Positions 36,318 through 43,990 of a stretch of 64,000 bases of DNA are shown in pieces; the first letter of the stretch is position 1; the number at the start of each line of letters is the position of its first letter. The notes beneath the pieces were generated by a model. That model was not told where the DNA came from. It saw only the letters and a program-made list of their open reading frames with translations, and made no database searches. Origin of the DNA: Alphaproteobacteria bacterium (GTDB taxonomy: Bacteria; Pseudomonadota; Alphaproteobacteria; Caulobacterales; Hyphomonadaceae); contig JAHJYW010000048.1 of NCBI GenBank assembly GCA_018827375.1, positions 1 through 64,000 of the forward strand, read 5' to 3'. Position numbers and translations under genes: made by a program.

Positions 36318-36695
36318 CTAGCGGATGCGCGTGCATTGCGGGAATGTGGTCGTGCCCTGTTGCAGGACGGCATAACGGCCTTGGTCCCAGAAGACGACGC
36401 GCGACGGGCCGATGCCGGACTGGTAGCGCATACCCTTTTCAGCTTCGACCTGTTGCAGCTGGTGCACTTCGCCATTGAACATGACTGTCGCTGTCGTACC
36501 CACGACGCTCGCCTCAAGCTGAAGTGCGCCACATTCGTAATATGGGGAGATAACGTCCGAGCCATACGGCGTTGCATAGGCCGGGTCATTCTGCATCCGC
36601 ATGTCGCCTTGCTGGGAGGCGGACGGGGGTGTCACGGCGCAGGCGGCCGCAGTGGCGGCAAGCATGAGAGCGGCGAGCGTGCTGGCGCGGTTCAT
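36318..36695 (-). CDS. MliC-like C-type lysozyme inhibitor lipoprotein
   Basis: This 125-residue lipoprotein (ATAAACAV, Cys19) carries a C-terminal MliC/PliC-type domain. YYECGALQLEASV opens it, TVMFNGEVHQL and KGMRYQSG follow, and FWDQGRYAVLQQ closes it. MliC proteins block animal c-type lysozymes at the cell surface. In most members the loop reads SGxxY; here Lys replaces Ser, so inhibitory strength is uncertain. The start at 36695 begins the signal peptide; the frame is open further upstream. It lies next to a YbaY-META lipoprotein gene on the same strand. Confidence 0.8.
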   Translation of the reverse strand: MNRASTLAALMLAATAAACAVTPPSASQQGDMRMQNDPAYATPYGSDVISPYYECGALQLEASVVGTTATVMFNGEVHQLQQVEAEKGMRYQSGIGPSRVVFWDQGRYAVLQQGTTTFPQCTRIR

Positions 36696-36774
36696 AGCGT
36701 ATCTCCGGTTCTTTTGTTCTTCCGGGTATGAGCGAACGGGCGGCGGATTGGTTCCGCCGCCCGCGCAGCCCTGC

Positions 36775-37602
36775 CTAGCGGCGGGCTGTGATCGTGTCGC
36801 CGTTGGGAGCGTAGATGACCAGCGCGCCATCCTGCGTGATCGTGTACTGCCGCGCGCTTCCCAAGATGTCGGTAAAGGCGCGTTCCTGATTCATCAGGGC
36901 CGGTGGGCAGGCCTTTCGTGTCATCACCATTTCCGTCAGGCGCAGGTCCTGTTGGGTGGCGTTATAGCCAGCGCTGAACGTGTTGCACGACGCATTACCG
37001 GTAACGCGGCCATTGGTGTCAAAATTGATCGAGGCGCGTGAGAAGTCGATCACGCCCTGGCGGGAAATGTCTTCCACAACCCATTCAGGACCGCTCAGCA
37101 TCGCGCCATAGCCAGGCGTCGAAGGGTAGGGGCTCGCGTCAGGATAAGGCGCAGGGTAGGCCGTGCCGGGCGTGCCGCTGACGAGGTAGAGCGTGCCCAT
37201 GTCTGTGTAGGGGCCATAAAGATCGACTGGGTAGACTGTGTCCGTTGTCCAAAACAGCTCTCCAGCAGGGCTGCGGATCGTTGCGCGCAGCGTGTAGATG
37301 CCGTTCGGGTCAAGATCGCGGTCATCAACGGTGATGTTGAACGCAACCGGCACTTGAGACGTGCCGAGGTTCATCATGGCTTCCGCGACGATCGTGGCGG
37401 GCACATCCATACGGGACGTGTCGCTGATCGTGACGGTAGCCGTGCTGCCGGCGGGCAGGGCAATGCGCTCGCGATAGGTCAGCTGGCCGGTAACGACGTG
37501 TTCGGTAATCTGGTTTTGGGCCGGGTATTGGGTCGGCGTGGCGGCGCAGGCGACGGCCATAGTGCCGAGGGCGACTGAGGCGAGGAGGGTCGAGAGTTTC
37601 AT
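36775..37602 (-). CDS. YbaY-like plus META/HslJ-like domain lipoprotein
   Basis: This 275-residue lipoprotein (TMAVACAA, Cys19) joins two small beta domains. The first (about residues 35-130, VTGQLTYRERIALPAGSTA) is YbaY-like, and the second (about 170-275, SINFDTNGRVTGNASCNTF and MTRKACP) is a META/HslJ domain. A Pro/Tyr-rich linker (PAPYPDASPYPSTPG) separates them. HslJ-type proteins are linked to heat resistance and drug sensitivity; the role of YbaY is unknown. The start at 37602 is chosen for the signal peptide. The MliC-like gene follows 79 bp downstream. Confidence 0.85.
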   Translation of the reverse strand: MKLSTLLASVALGTMAVACAATPTQYPAQNQITEHVVTGQLTYRERIALPAGSTATVTISDTSRMDVPATIVAEAMMNLGTSQVPVAFNITVDDRDLDPNGIYTLRATIRSPAGELFWTTDTVYPVDLYGPYTDMGTLYLVSGTPGTAYPAPYPDASPYPSTPGYGAMLSGPEWVVEDISRQGVIDFSRASINFDTNGRVTGNASCNTFSAGYNATQQDLRLTEMVMTRKACPPALMNQERAFTDILGSARQYTITQDGALVIYAPNGDTITARR

Positions 37603-37711
37603 GGCGGCATTTCCCTTTGATGGACTTGCGGGATGCCGCGTTCTTGCTATGCCAGCGCGCGATTCCCGTTCGCAGGTGCCAACGGCCCTGCGAACGGAAG
37701 GTTCCGCATGC

Positions 37712-38614
37712 CTAGACCGTACGCTTGGCCTTGTCGGCGTCGTTCGTGGCGGTGATGGCATCCTTGGCGGCCTGCCATTCGGTGTCGCCCCAGGCTGTCA
37801 GCTGCGAGAAGTTGCCGCCGGACGCATTGTACATCGCGCCGTCAATGGCGATGGTCTGGCCGTTGATGTATTCGGCGCCGGGGCCCATCAGCAGCACGGC
37901 GAGGTTGACCAGTTCGTGCATCTCGCCAACGCGGCCCATCGGATTGGCCGCACCTGAGTCCATGCGCTTGGCGCCTTCGGCATCGGGCGAGAGGCGTTTC
38001 GACATGCCTTCAGTCGGGAAGGGGCCGGGGGCAATGGCGTTGAAGCGCAGGCCGTAGCGGCCCCACTCGACTGCAAGGCTTTGCGTCATCGTGTTAACGG
38101 CGGCCTTGGACATTGCGGAAGGCACAACGAACGGACCGCCATTCCACACCCAGGTCGTCAGGATGGAGATGACGTTGCCGCGATTGCCGCCCTTGATCCA
38201 GCGCTTGCCGATATCCTGCGTCATGTAGAACGTGCCGCGGAACACGATGTTCGAAATGGCATCGAAGCCGCGCACAGAGAGATCTTCGGTACGGCTGATG
38301 AAGTTGCCGGCGGCATTGTTCACGAGGCCGGTGAGCGGCCCGTGCTGGGACCAGATGGCATCATTCATGTCGGTGATGGCTTCGGCGACGCGAATATCGC
38401 ACGCATGCGGCACGACCTTGCCGCCATGCTTCTCCATCAGTTCCTTGGCGGTCTCTTCGCAAACGCCGCCGCGACGGCCGCAAATATGTACTTCCGCACC
38501 GAGCTTGAGGAAGCCTTCCGCCATTTCCTTGCCGAGGCCCGTGCCGCCGCCCGTGACGAGGATGCGTTCACCCTTCATCAGGCCATCACGGAACATCAAT
38601 TGTGACGTATCCAT
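37712..38614 (-). CDS. SDR resembling 2,4-dienoyl-CoA reductase
   Basis: This 300-residue short-chain reductase has the cofactor loop GGGTGLG and NNAAGNF near residue 99. At the active site the normal YxxxK is replaced: SAMSK gives Ser166 with Lys170, while Lys is kept. This substitution is characteristic of SDR-type 2,4-dienoyl-CoA reductases, which shorten unsaturated fatty acids by reducing dienoyl-CoA with NADPH. Sequence around WVWNGGPFVVPSAMSKAAV agrees. GGGAGA lies about 7 bases before the start. It is divergent from the DUF2147 gene. Substrate assignment rests on this motif. Confidence 0.8.
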   Translation of the reverse strand: MDTSQLMFRDGLMKGERILVTGGGTGLGKEMAEGFLKLGAEVHICGRRGGVCEETAKELMEKHGGKVVPHACDIRVAEAITDMNDAIWSQHGPLTGLVNNAAGNFISRTEDLSVRGFDAISNIVFRGTFYMTQDIGKRWIKGGNRGNVISILTTWVWNGGPFVVPSAMSKAAVNTMTQSLAVEWGRYGLRFNAIAPGPFPTEGMSKRLSPDAEGAKRMDSGAANPMGRVGEMHELVNLAVLLMGPGAEYINGQTIAIDGAMYNASGGNFSQLTAWGDTEWQAAKDAITATNDADKAKRTV

Positions 38615-38675
38615 CAGTGTTCTCCCTGGTTGAATTCTGTTATTGTTCCAGTTCGTCCGGAGCTGGAGTTAGCCC

Positions 38676-39092
38676 ATGAAACCCGTCATTTTTGCATTTG
38701 TCTCCCTTGCCCTCGCGGCAGGATATGCCGCTGCCGACCCTCTCGATGTGTACGGCACCTTCGCCACCGAGGAAGAGAACTCACATATCCAGATCGCTGA
38801 CTGCGGCGACGGCACGCCGTGCGGCACGATTATATGGATCGACCCGGCCAGCGTGTCGGACGGCAAGACGCCTGAAACGGCGACAGATGCCGATGGCAAG
38901 AAGATACTCGGCCTGACCATGCTGGAAGGCTTCAAGAAGACAGCCAAGGGCTGGAGCGACGGCACCATTTACAACCCGAAGGAAGGCAAGACCTACAGCT
39001 CCAAGATGAAGCTGCTGGATGACGGCATACTGGAAGTGAAGGGTTGTGTCGGCTTTCTCTGCAAGACTCAGAACTGGAAGCCAGTGGGCTGA
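38676..39092 (+). CDS. DUF2147 family exported protein
   Basis: This 138-residue protein has a signal peptide (to about residue 20, AAGYAAA). The domain reads DVYGTFATEEENSHIQIADC, CGTIIWID, GLTMLEGFKKTAKGWSDGTI and ends LEVKGCVGFLCKTQNWKPV. This is the DUF2147 pattern, a lipocalin-like beta barrel in the periplasm. Four cysteines may form two disulfides. The function of the family is unknown. It is flanked by divergent and convergent genes and so stands alone. Confidence 0.85.
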   Translation: MKPVIFAFVSLALAAGYAAADPLDVYGTFATEEENSHIQIADCGDGTPCGTIIWIDPASVSDGKTPETATDADGKKILGLTMLEGFKKTAKGWSDGTIYNPKEGKTYSSKMKLLDDGILEVKGCVGFLCKTQNWKPVG

Positions 39093-39098
39093 GGCGCG

Positions 39099-39464
39099 CT
39101 ATTTCCGGAAGGGCAGGCTGACCAGGCGCCAGAGGATCCAGACAGGCAACACGATGCCTGCGCCGGCAAGGGCGGGCTTCCAGAAATTCTGCAAGGCCCA
39201 GCCGGCGGCGGCGAGCGTCTGGCGTACGATGGCGCCAATGGCGGCCGGAATATCCACATCCGGCGAGGATGGGTCGAAATTCGAGGCGAGTACGATAAAG
39301 CCGACAAGGATGCAGAGCGCGATCAGCTTGATCCAGCCCCAGACGCCAATGCCGAACAGGCGCGTCAGGACGGGGCGGGGCGGTTCCTTGGCAGGCTTGG
39401 GAGGCACCGCCGGTCCGGGTGGCGGTGGTAGCGGCTCTACGACGGGCGGTTCGCTCTCATTCAT
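39099..39464 (-). CDS. DUF6460-like membrane protein
   Basis: This protein of about 121 residues begins with a Pro-rich cytoplasmic tail (PPPPGPAVPPKPAKEPPRP). Two membrane segments follow: GWIKLIALCILVGFIVLAS and LAGAGIVLPVWILWRLV. Between them lies an amphipathic stretch (DIPAAIGAIVRQTLAAAGWA). This matches the DUF6460 group, I think. The ATG at 39464 overlaps the end of the upstream MscS channel gene by 8 bp, so it is coupled to it and may assist or modulate it. Confidence 0.65.
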   Translation of the reverse strand: MNESEPPVVEPLPPPPGPAVPPKPAKEPPRPVLTRLFGIGVWGWIKLIALCILVGFIVLASNFDPSSPDVDIPAAIGAIVRQTLAAAGWALQNFWKPALAGAGIVLPVWILWRLVSLPFRK

Positions 39465-40554
39465 CTTCCGCATTGTCTAGCACAGGATTGCCCCTGTAGG
39501 CGACATTGACCTGGTGCGGGTACGGGATGGTGATTCCTTCGCGGTCGAAGGCCTCCTTGACGGCCTTGGTGAGGTCTGCGCGCACTTCGACGAATTCGGG
39601 CGTCGCCACCCAGGCGCGCAGGCGCAACTTCACGCTCCAATCGGCCAGCGCATGTACCCCGACCCATGTGTCCGGCTTGGAAAGCACGCGCGGATGCTCA
39701 TTCGCCGTGTCGAGCAGGATCTTGAGTGCATGGTCCATGTTGTCGTCATAGGAAATGTCGAAATAAAGATCGAACCGGCGCCGCGTCTGGCGCGTGTGGT
39801 TGATCAGGGGATCTGCCCAGATCATGTTGTTGGTCACGATGACGACCTTGTTGTCGACCTGTTTCAGCGACGTGGTGAAGGGCGAAATATCGGTCACTTC
39901 GCCTTCCAGATTGGCAAGGCTGACATAGTCGCCGATCCGGAACGGGCGCAGGATGGCCAGCATCACGCCCGCTGCAACGGACTTCATCGTGTCCTGCAGG
40001 CCGAGTCCGATGGCGAGACCCATGGCGCCGAGCACGGCAGCGAGGGACGTGGTCGGGAAGCCAAGCTGCGTCAAGGCCGTGACGATGGCGATGGCAAAAA
40101 TCAGATACTTCACCATCGAGCCAGCAAAGGCGAACAGTGTGTCGTCTGCGCCCGTGCGCCGGTGGGCCTTGCCGCCGAAATTGCGCAGCGAACGCGCGAT
40201 CCAGTTGGCAAAGAGGATGGCGATCACAAGGATGGCGACGGCCGCAATGGCGCCGGCACCACGATCTTCGATCATGCTGCGCCAGTCATATCCGGCGAGC
40301 CCAAGCGGCAGCGGCGACATCAGGATCAGGGCGAACATGCGGGCGACAGAAGCGCCAAGGTCCCAACTGGACCCTTCGAAATCATGATCCTTCGGCGTCA
40401 CGATCTTGCCGATCAGCGAGACCAGCCACTTCACGCCAATCGCAACAATCCAGATTGCCACTACGGCGGCCAGCACAAGCGCCCATTTCAGGACCTGTGG
40501 TTCAGCGGCCTGCGCCCAGGCGGGCCAGCCGGTCATGTCGATCTCGGGCATCAT
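39457..40554 (-). CDS. MscS family mechanosensitive channel
   Basis: This 365-residue channel has four N-terminal hydrophobic segments. The pore helix and beta domain of MscS follow: LAAVLGAMGLAIGLGLQDTM, GVMLAILRPFRIGDYVSL and VVIVTNNMIWADPLINHT. The C-terminal cytoplasmic part ends with TIPYPHQVNVAYRG. It opens when membrane tension rises, releasing solutes during hypo-osmotic shock. Its paralogue at 41728-42558 shares the same terminal motif. It is divergent from arsM and coupled to a small DUF6460-like gene downstream. Confidence 0.92.
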   Translation of the reverse strand: MMPEIDMTGWPAWAQAAEPQVLKWALVLAAVVAIWIVAIGVKWLVSLIGKIVTPKDHDFEGSSWDLGASVARMFALILMSPLPLGLAGYDWRSMIEDRGAGAIAAVAILVIAILFANWIARSLRNFGGKAHRRTGADDTLFAFAGSMVKYLIFAIAIVTALTQLGFPTTSLAAVLGAMGLAIGLGLQDTMKSVAAGVMLAILRPFRIGDYVSLANLEGEVTDISPFTTSLKQVDNKVVIVTNNMIWADPLINHTRQTRRRFDLYFDISYDDNMDHALKILLDTANEHPRVLSKPDTWVGVHALADWSVKLRLRAWVATPEFVEVRADLTKAVKEAFDREGITIPYPHQVNVAYRGNPVLDNAEDE

Positions 40555-40668
40555 GGCGCAGTCATGTCACGCGCCGTGGTCTCCTTCAACTGAACTTTCA
40601 CGCATTGGTGACTGGTGAAACAGACGGGCTTGCGGCAGGTGGGGGCAACAGCGCGCAGGAGACATCGC

Positions 40669-41724
40669 ATGAACAAACAGGTCGTCCAGGAATATTACGG
40701 AGACATTCTCAAATCCTCTTCGGACCTGCGTACGGACGCCTGCACAACAGTCGCCGCGCCACCTGCGCATGTGCGCAAGGCGCTCGGCCGCGTTCACGAT
40801 GCTGTCTCCGCGCGCTATTATGGCTGCGGACTTGCCATTCCGGCGCAGCTGGAAGGCCTGCGTGTGCTCGACCTTGGCTGCGGGGCAGGGCGTGATGTCT
40901 ATGCGCTGGCCAGCCTTGTCGGCCCGAACGGCCATGTCACGGGTGTCGACATGACGCTCGAGCAGCTTGCCGTCGCGCGCGAACACGAAGCCTGGCATGC
41001 GGAAGCATTCGGCTATGCGCAGCCGAACACGACCTTCATCGAGGGCGAGCTTGAGCGTCTTGATGACCTCGATCTCGCGCCGGGCAGCTTCGACCTCATC
41101 ATCTCCAATTGCGTGATCAACCTCTGCTCCGACAAGCCGGCCGTGTTCCGCGCCGCCCACCGCCTGCTGAAACCGGGCGGCGAGCTTTATTTCTCGGACG
41201 TCTATGCAGATCGGCGCATTCCTGCAGTCCTGGTAAAAGACCCTGTCCTGTACGGCGAGTGCCTTTCCGGCGCGCTCTACTGGGGCGACTACCAGGCTGT
41301 GGCCAAAGCCGCCGGCTTTGGCGACCCGCGCGTGGTGGAGCATCGTCCGCTGGCGATCATCGACCCTTCGCTCAAGGCCAAGGTCGGGCAGATCCGCTTT
41401 GCCTCTGTTACCGCGCGCCTGTTCAAGCTGGAGGGGCTTGAGCCTGCCTGCGAAGATTACGGACAGGCCGTCGTCTATCGTGGCGGCGTGGAAGGCATGG
41501 AGGAGGTCTTCATCCTCGATGCCGAACACCATATCGAGCAGGGCCGTGTGTTCCCGGTTTGCGGCAACACACTGGCCATGCTGATGGATACGCGTTTTGC
41601 GAACTACTTCGACGTGATTGGCGCCGGCGACAGGCACTTTGGCCTGTTCCCCGGATGCGCGGCACCCGACGTGTTTGCGGCAGGCGAAACGCCCGCTGCC
41701 GCGCCCGTCGGCGGGTGCTGCTGA
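40669..41724 (+). CDS. arsM: Arsenite S-adenosylmethionine methyltransferase
   Basis: ArsM methylates arsenite to volatile or less toxic species. The 351-residue protein has the SAM motif VLDLGCGAGRDVY. It also has all four cysteines of the well-studied algal and bacterial enzymes with the right spacing: Cys25, Cys53, Cys148 (SNCVINLC) and Cys198 (GECLSGALYWGDY). The C-terminus ends GGCC, a further pair seen in several family members. AGGAGA lies close before the start. No arsR, arsB or arsC is in the window. It stands between two MscS channel genes that point the other way. Confidence 0.93.
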   Translation: MNKQVVQEYYGDILKSSSDLRTDACTTVAAPPAHVRKALGRVHDAVSARYYGCGLAIPAQLEGLRVLDLGCGAGRDVYALASLVGPNGHVTGVDMTLEQLAVAREHEAWHAEAFGYAQPNTTFIEGELERLDDLDLAPGSFDLIISNCVINLCSDKPAVFRAAHRLLKPGGELYFSDVYADRRIPAVLVKDPVLYGECLSGALYWGDYQAVAKAAGFGDPRVVEHRPLAIIDPSLKAKVGQIRFASVTARLFKLEGLEPACEDYGQAVVYRGGVEGMEEVFILDAEHHIEQGRVFPVCGNTLAMLMDTRFANYFDVIGAGDRHFGLFPGCAAPDVFAAGETPAAAPVGGCC

Positions 41725-41727
41725 GCG

Positions 41728-42558
41728 CTATTCCTTGTTGACGTTGACCTGGTGCGGATACGGGATCGAAATGCCGGCTTCGTCCAAGGCATTCTTCACG
41801 GCTTGGGTCAGCGCCCAGCGTGTCTCCCAGTAGTCGGGCGTCTTCACCCAGGGGCGTGCGATAATGTCGACCGAGCTTGAGTTGAGCTCGCTGACGCGCA
41901 CGACGGGGGCAGGGTCTGCCAGCACGCGCTTGTCGGCCTTGATGACGCTTTCGATCACGTTCATCGCGTTCTCCATGCCGTCGCCATAGTCGATGCCGAA
42001 GACGAGATCGATGCGGCGCGTCGGATAGCCGGCATAGTTCTTGATGATGCCATCTATGGCCTGGCTGTTGGGCACGATGACCTGCACATTGTCGGGCGTT
42101 GCGAGGATGGTCTGGAAGAGATTGATCTCCTTCACCGTGCCGCCTTCGCCGGCGACCTCGATATATTGGCCGACGCCATAGGGCCGAAACAGCATGATCA
42201 TAATGCCGGAAGCGATATTGCCAAGCGCGCCCTGCAATGACAGGCCGATGGCCAGGGTCATGGCACCGAGGATGGCGACGAAGCTGGTCGCCTGCACACC
42301 GAAGAGTTGCAGCGCGGCGATCAGCGTGGCGGCCGTCATGAACCAGCGCACGAGCGAGGCGAAGAAGCTCCCCAGCGTCTCGTCTATATTCGGGCGCTTG
42401 ATGGCCTGCTTGCGCACGAAGCTCGCCATGGCGCCGGAAATGCGCAGGCCGATGATCAGGACGAGGAAGGCGCCGAGCGCTTTCAGGCCATAACTGGCAA
42501 GGGTCGGCCAATGGTCTTCGAGCTGGGCCTGCCAGTCGATATTGTTCAGAAAGTCCAT
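41728..42558 (-). CDS. mscS: MscS family mechanosensitive channel, short form
   Basis: This 276-residue protein has the size and layout of E. coli MscS. Three membrane segments are followed by the pore region SFVAILGAMTLAIGLSLQGA, with the glycine/alanine packing. The beta domain (IEVAGEGGTVKEINLF, VQVIVPNSQAI) and the C-terminal ISIPYPHQVNV come next. It protects against osmotic downshift. It is convergent with arsM, and the TspO-related gene lies 14 bp upstream on the same strand, suggesting a joint transcript. Confidence 0.92.
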   Translation of the reverse strand: MDFLNNIDWQAQLEDHWPTLASYGLKALGAFLVLIIGLRISGAMASFVRKQAIKRPNIDETLGSFFASLVRWFMTAATLIAALQLFGVQATSFVAILGAMTLAIGLSLQGALGNIASGIMIMLFRPYGVGQYIEVAGEGGTVKEINLFQTILATPDNVQVIVPNSQAIDGIIKNYAGYPTRRIDLVFGIDYGDGMENAMNVIESVIKADKRVLADPAPVVRVSELNSSSVDIIARPWVKTPDYWETRWALTQAVKNALDEAGISIPYPHQVNVNKE

Positions 42559-42572
42559 GAATTACTCCAGTG

Positions 42573-43331
42573 TCAGGCGGCCTGCACAGCGCCATGGGCG
42601 CCGCGCGTCAGCCGCAGGGAAAGGACGATGACAGCGACCACGCCGGTCATGATGGCGAGCCAGTGCATGTCCGTGATCGTCCAGTTGTTGAGAATGATGC
42701 CAAGCAGGCCCCAACCGAGGGACACGAAGAACCAGGGGCTGCGACTGATGAAACGGGTGAATGCCCATGTCGCCAGCGAGGCGGTCACGAGCGTGGCCCA
42801 GAGCATGAGCCAGGGCAGGTCGGTCGGGCCAAGGCTCGAGAAATGACGGATCGTGAGCGGAATGGAGATGGCAATTGCAACCGTGATCCACCCGGAGAGA
42901 AGGCCGGTGGCGGCATCCGCTGTCAGCTTGGCAAGACTGCCACCCATGCCGCGCAAACGGTCGAACTGCCAGGCCGAGGCCCATGCCGCGGCGCCGATTG
43001 GAAACAGTAGCGCGAAATCGAGCGGCTGGGACGCGATCAGTTGCGCGCTCAGCATCCAGACAACGTTCATCAGCCCGGCAAGGGTGAGCGGCATGGCGAT
43101 GCGATCCATCCAAGGCTCACGGCGCAGCAGCATGAACAGCGCGAAGCCCAGATAGGCTGCGAAGATAACGCTCCAGATTGAAAAGAAGACCGGCAGCGGC
43201 TGTTCTGGCGCGCCAAGATCGCGCGTTGCATTTCCGATTGGCGTGCCAATTCCCGCAAGCGGCGCGAGTGCGCCCGAAAGCGGCTGCAGCAGTGCAAGGA
43301 GAATCAGGATGAAGGGCCGTTGTTTCTGCAT
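42573..43331 (-). CDS. TspO/MBR-related tryptophan-rich membrane protein
   Basis: This 252-residue integral membrane protein has about seven hydrophobic segments. FFSIWSVIFAAYLGFALFML resembles a core TspO/MBR motif, and MNVVWMLSAQ and LNNWTITDMHWLA supply the tryptophans. TspO proteins bind porphyrins or other hydrophobic ligands, but this protein is longer than classical TspO (about 160 residues), so it belongs to the extended branch. The ATG at 43331 is preferred to an upstream TTG. It lies just before the MscS gene on the same strand. Confidence 0.7.
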   Translation of the reverse strand: MQKQRPFILILLALLQPLSGALAPLAGIGTPIGNATRDLGAPEQPLPVFFSIWSVIFAAYLGFALFMLLRREPWMDRIAMPLTLAGLMNVVWMLSAQLIASQPLDFALLFPIGAAAWASAWQFDRLRGMGGSLAKLTADAATGLLSGWITVAIAISIPLTIRHFSSLGPTDLPWLMLWATLVTASLATWAFTRFISRSPWFFVSLGWGLLGIILNNWTITDMHWLAIMTGVVAVIVLSLRLTRGAHGAVQAA

Positions 43332-43387
43332 GAAGGCAGATATGTACCTCAAAACGCGTGTGGCAACGCGGCCCAACTGAAAAAAGT

Positions 43388-43417
43388 TTGATGCAGGGAT
43401 GCAAATTGGCGTTATAC
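43388..43417 (+). promoter_or_regulatory. Candidate sigma-70-type promoter of the HU gene
   Basis: TTGATG (43388-43393) and TTATAC (43412-43417) are 18 bp apart and lie 40 bp before the HU start. The -35 element matches well and the -10 moderately. An AAAGGA ribosome site follows at 43441-43449. Confidence 0.4.
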
Positions 43418-43456
43418 GCCGACGCCTCTGCGGAGATTCAACAAAGGAATTTGCTC

Positions 43457-43930
43457 ATGGCAATCAAACCTGCGGCCAAGAAGGCCGCTGCGAAACCTGC
43501 AGCCACCAAGACGGCTGCCGCGAAAAAACCTGCGGCGACGAAAGCGGCTGCAAAGCCTGCTGCGAAAGCCAAGCCTGCTGCCGCCGCAAAACCGGCTGCA
43601 AAAGCAGCCGCTAAACCAGCTGCTGCGCCGGCCAAGGCTGCAACGAAAACAGCAACAACCGTCACACTGCGTCAGATGTCTGTCGACATGGCTGAGACCC
43701 ACGGTCTCACCAAGAAGCAGTCGCAGGAAATCTTTGACGACATGGCGACACAGATCACGAAACGCCTGAAAAAAGGCGAACGTATCCGTATCAACGGTCT
43801 CGGCACGCTGGAAGTGCGCAAGCGCCCGGCACGCATGGGCCGCAACCCGGCAACGGGCGAAGCCATCAAGATCAAGGCCTCGAAAAAGGTCGCCTTCCGC
43901 GTTGCGAAGGAACTGAAAGAGACCGTCTGA
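43457..43930 (+). CDS. HU-family DNA-binding protein with Ala/Lys/Pro-rich N-terminal tail
   Basis: This 157-residue protein has two parts. Residues 1 to about 65 form a tail made almost only of Ala, Lys, Pro and Thr, like a histone H1 tail. The rest is an HU/IHF fold with GLTKKQSQEIFDDM, RLKKGERIRINGLGTLEVR and the DNA-binding signature GRNPATGEAIKIKASKKVAF. It should bind and bend DNA in the nucleoid, with the tail adding charge-based compaction. Such tailed HU proteins occur in several alphaproteobacteria. It has a promoter-like site and a strong terminator of its own. Confidence 0.92.
   Translation: MAIKPAAKKAAAKPAATKTAAAKKPAATKAAAKPAAKAKPAAAAKPAAKAAAKPAAAPAKAATKTATTVTLRQMSVDMAETHGLTKKQSQEIFDDMATQITKRLKKGERIRINGLGTLEVRKRPARMGRNPATGEAIKIKASKKVAFRVAKELKETV
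43469..43640 (+). repeat. Low-complexity coding repeat (AKP-rich tail of HU)
   Basis: Short near-repeats built from AAACCTGCGGC-like units encode the K-P-A-A pattern. The unit varies in sequence, so it is a coding low-complexity tract, not a perfect tandem array. It may vary in length between strains. Confidence 0.6.
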
Positions 43931-43959
43931 AGGCGGATTTCTTTTTGAACTGATTCGAG

Positions 43960-43990
43960 AGGGCCGGCCCGTAGGGGCTGGCCCTTTTTT
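43960..43990 (+). terminator. Rho-independent terminator after the HU gene
   Basis: An 11-bp stem (43960-43970 with 43975-43985, one G-T pair) has a 4-base loop and runs into six T's. The stop codon of the convergent ligase gene starts at the end of this T run. Confidence 0.88.

Noticed and set aside
39514-40593. A 359-codon open frame antisense to the first MscS channel
   Set aside because: It is the mirror of an intact channel gene and shows no signal peptide, domain or ribosome site.
43469-43640. A CRISPR-like or satellite repeat array
   Set aside because: The repeats are short, degenerate, in frame and encode the Ala/Lys/Pro tail of HU.
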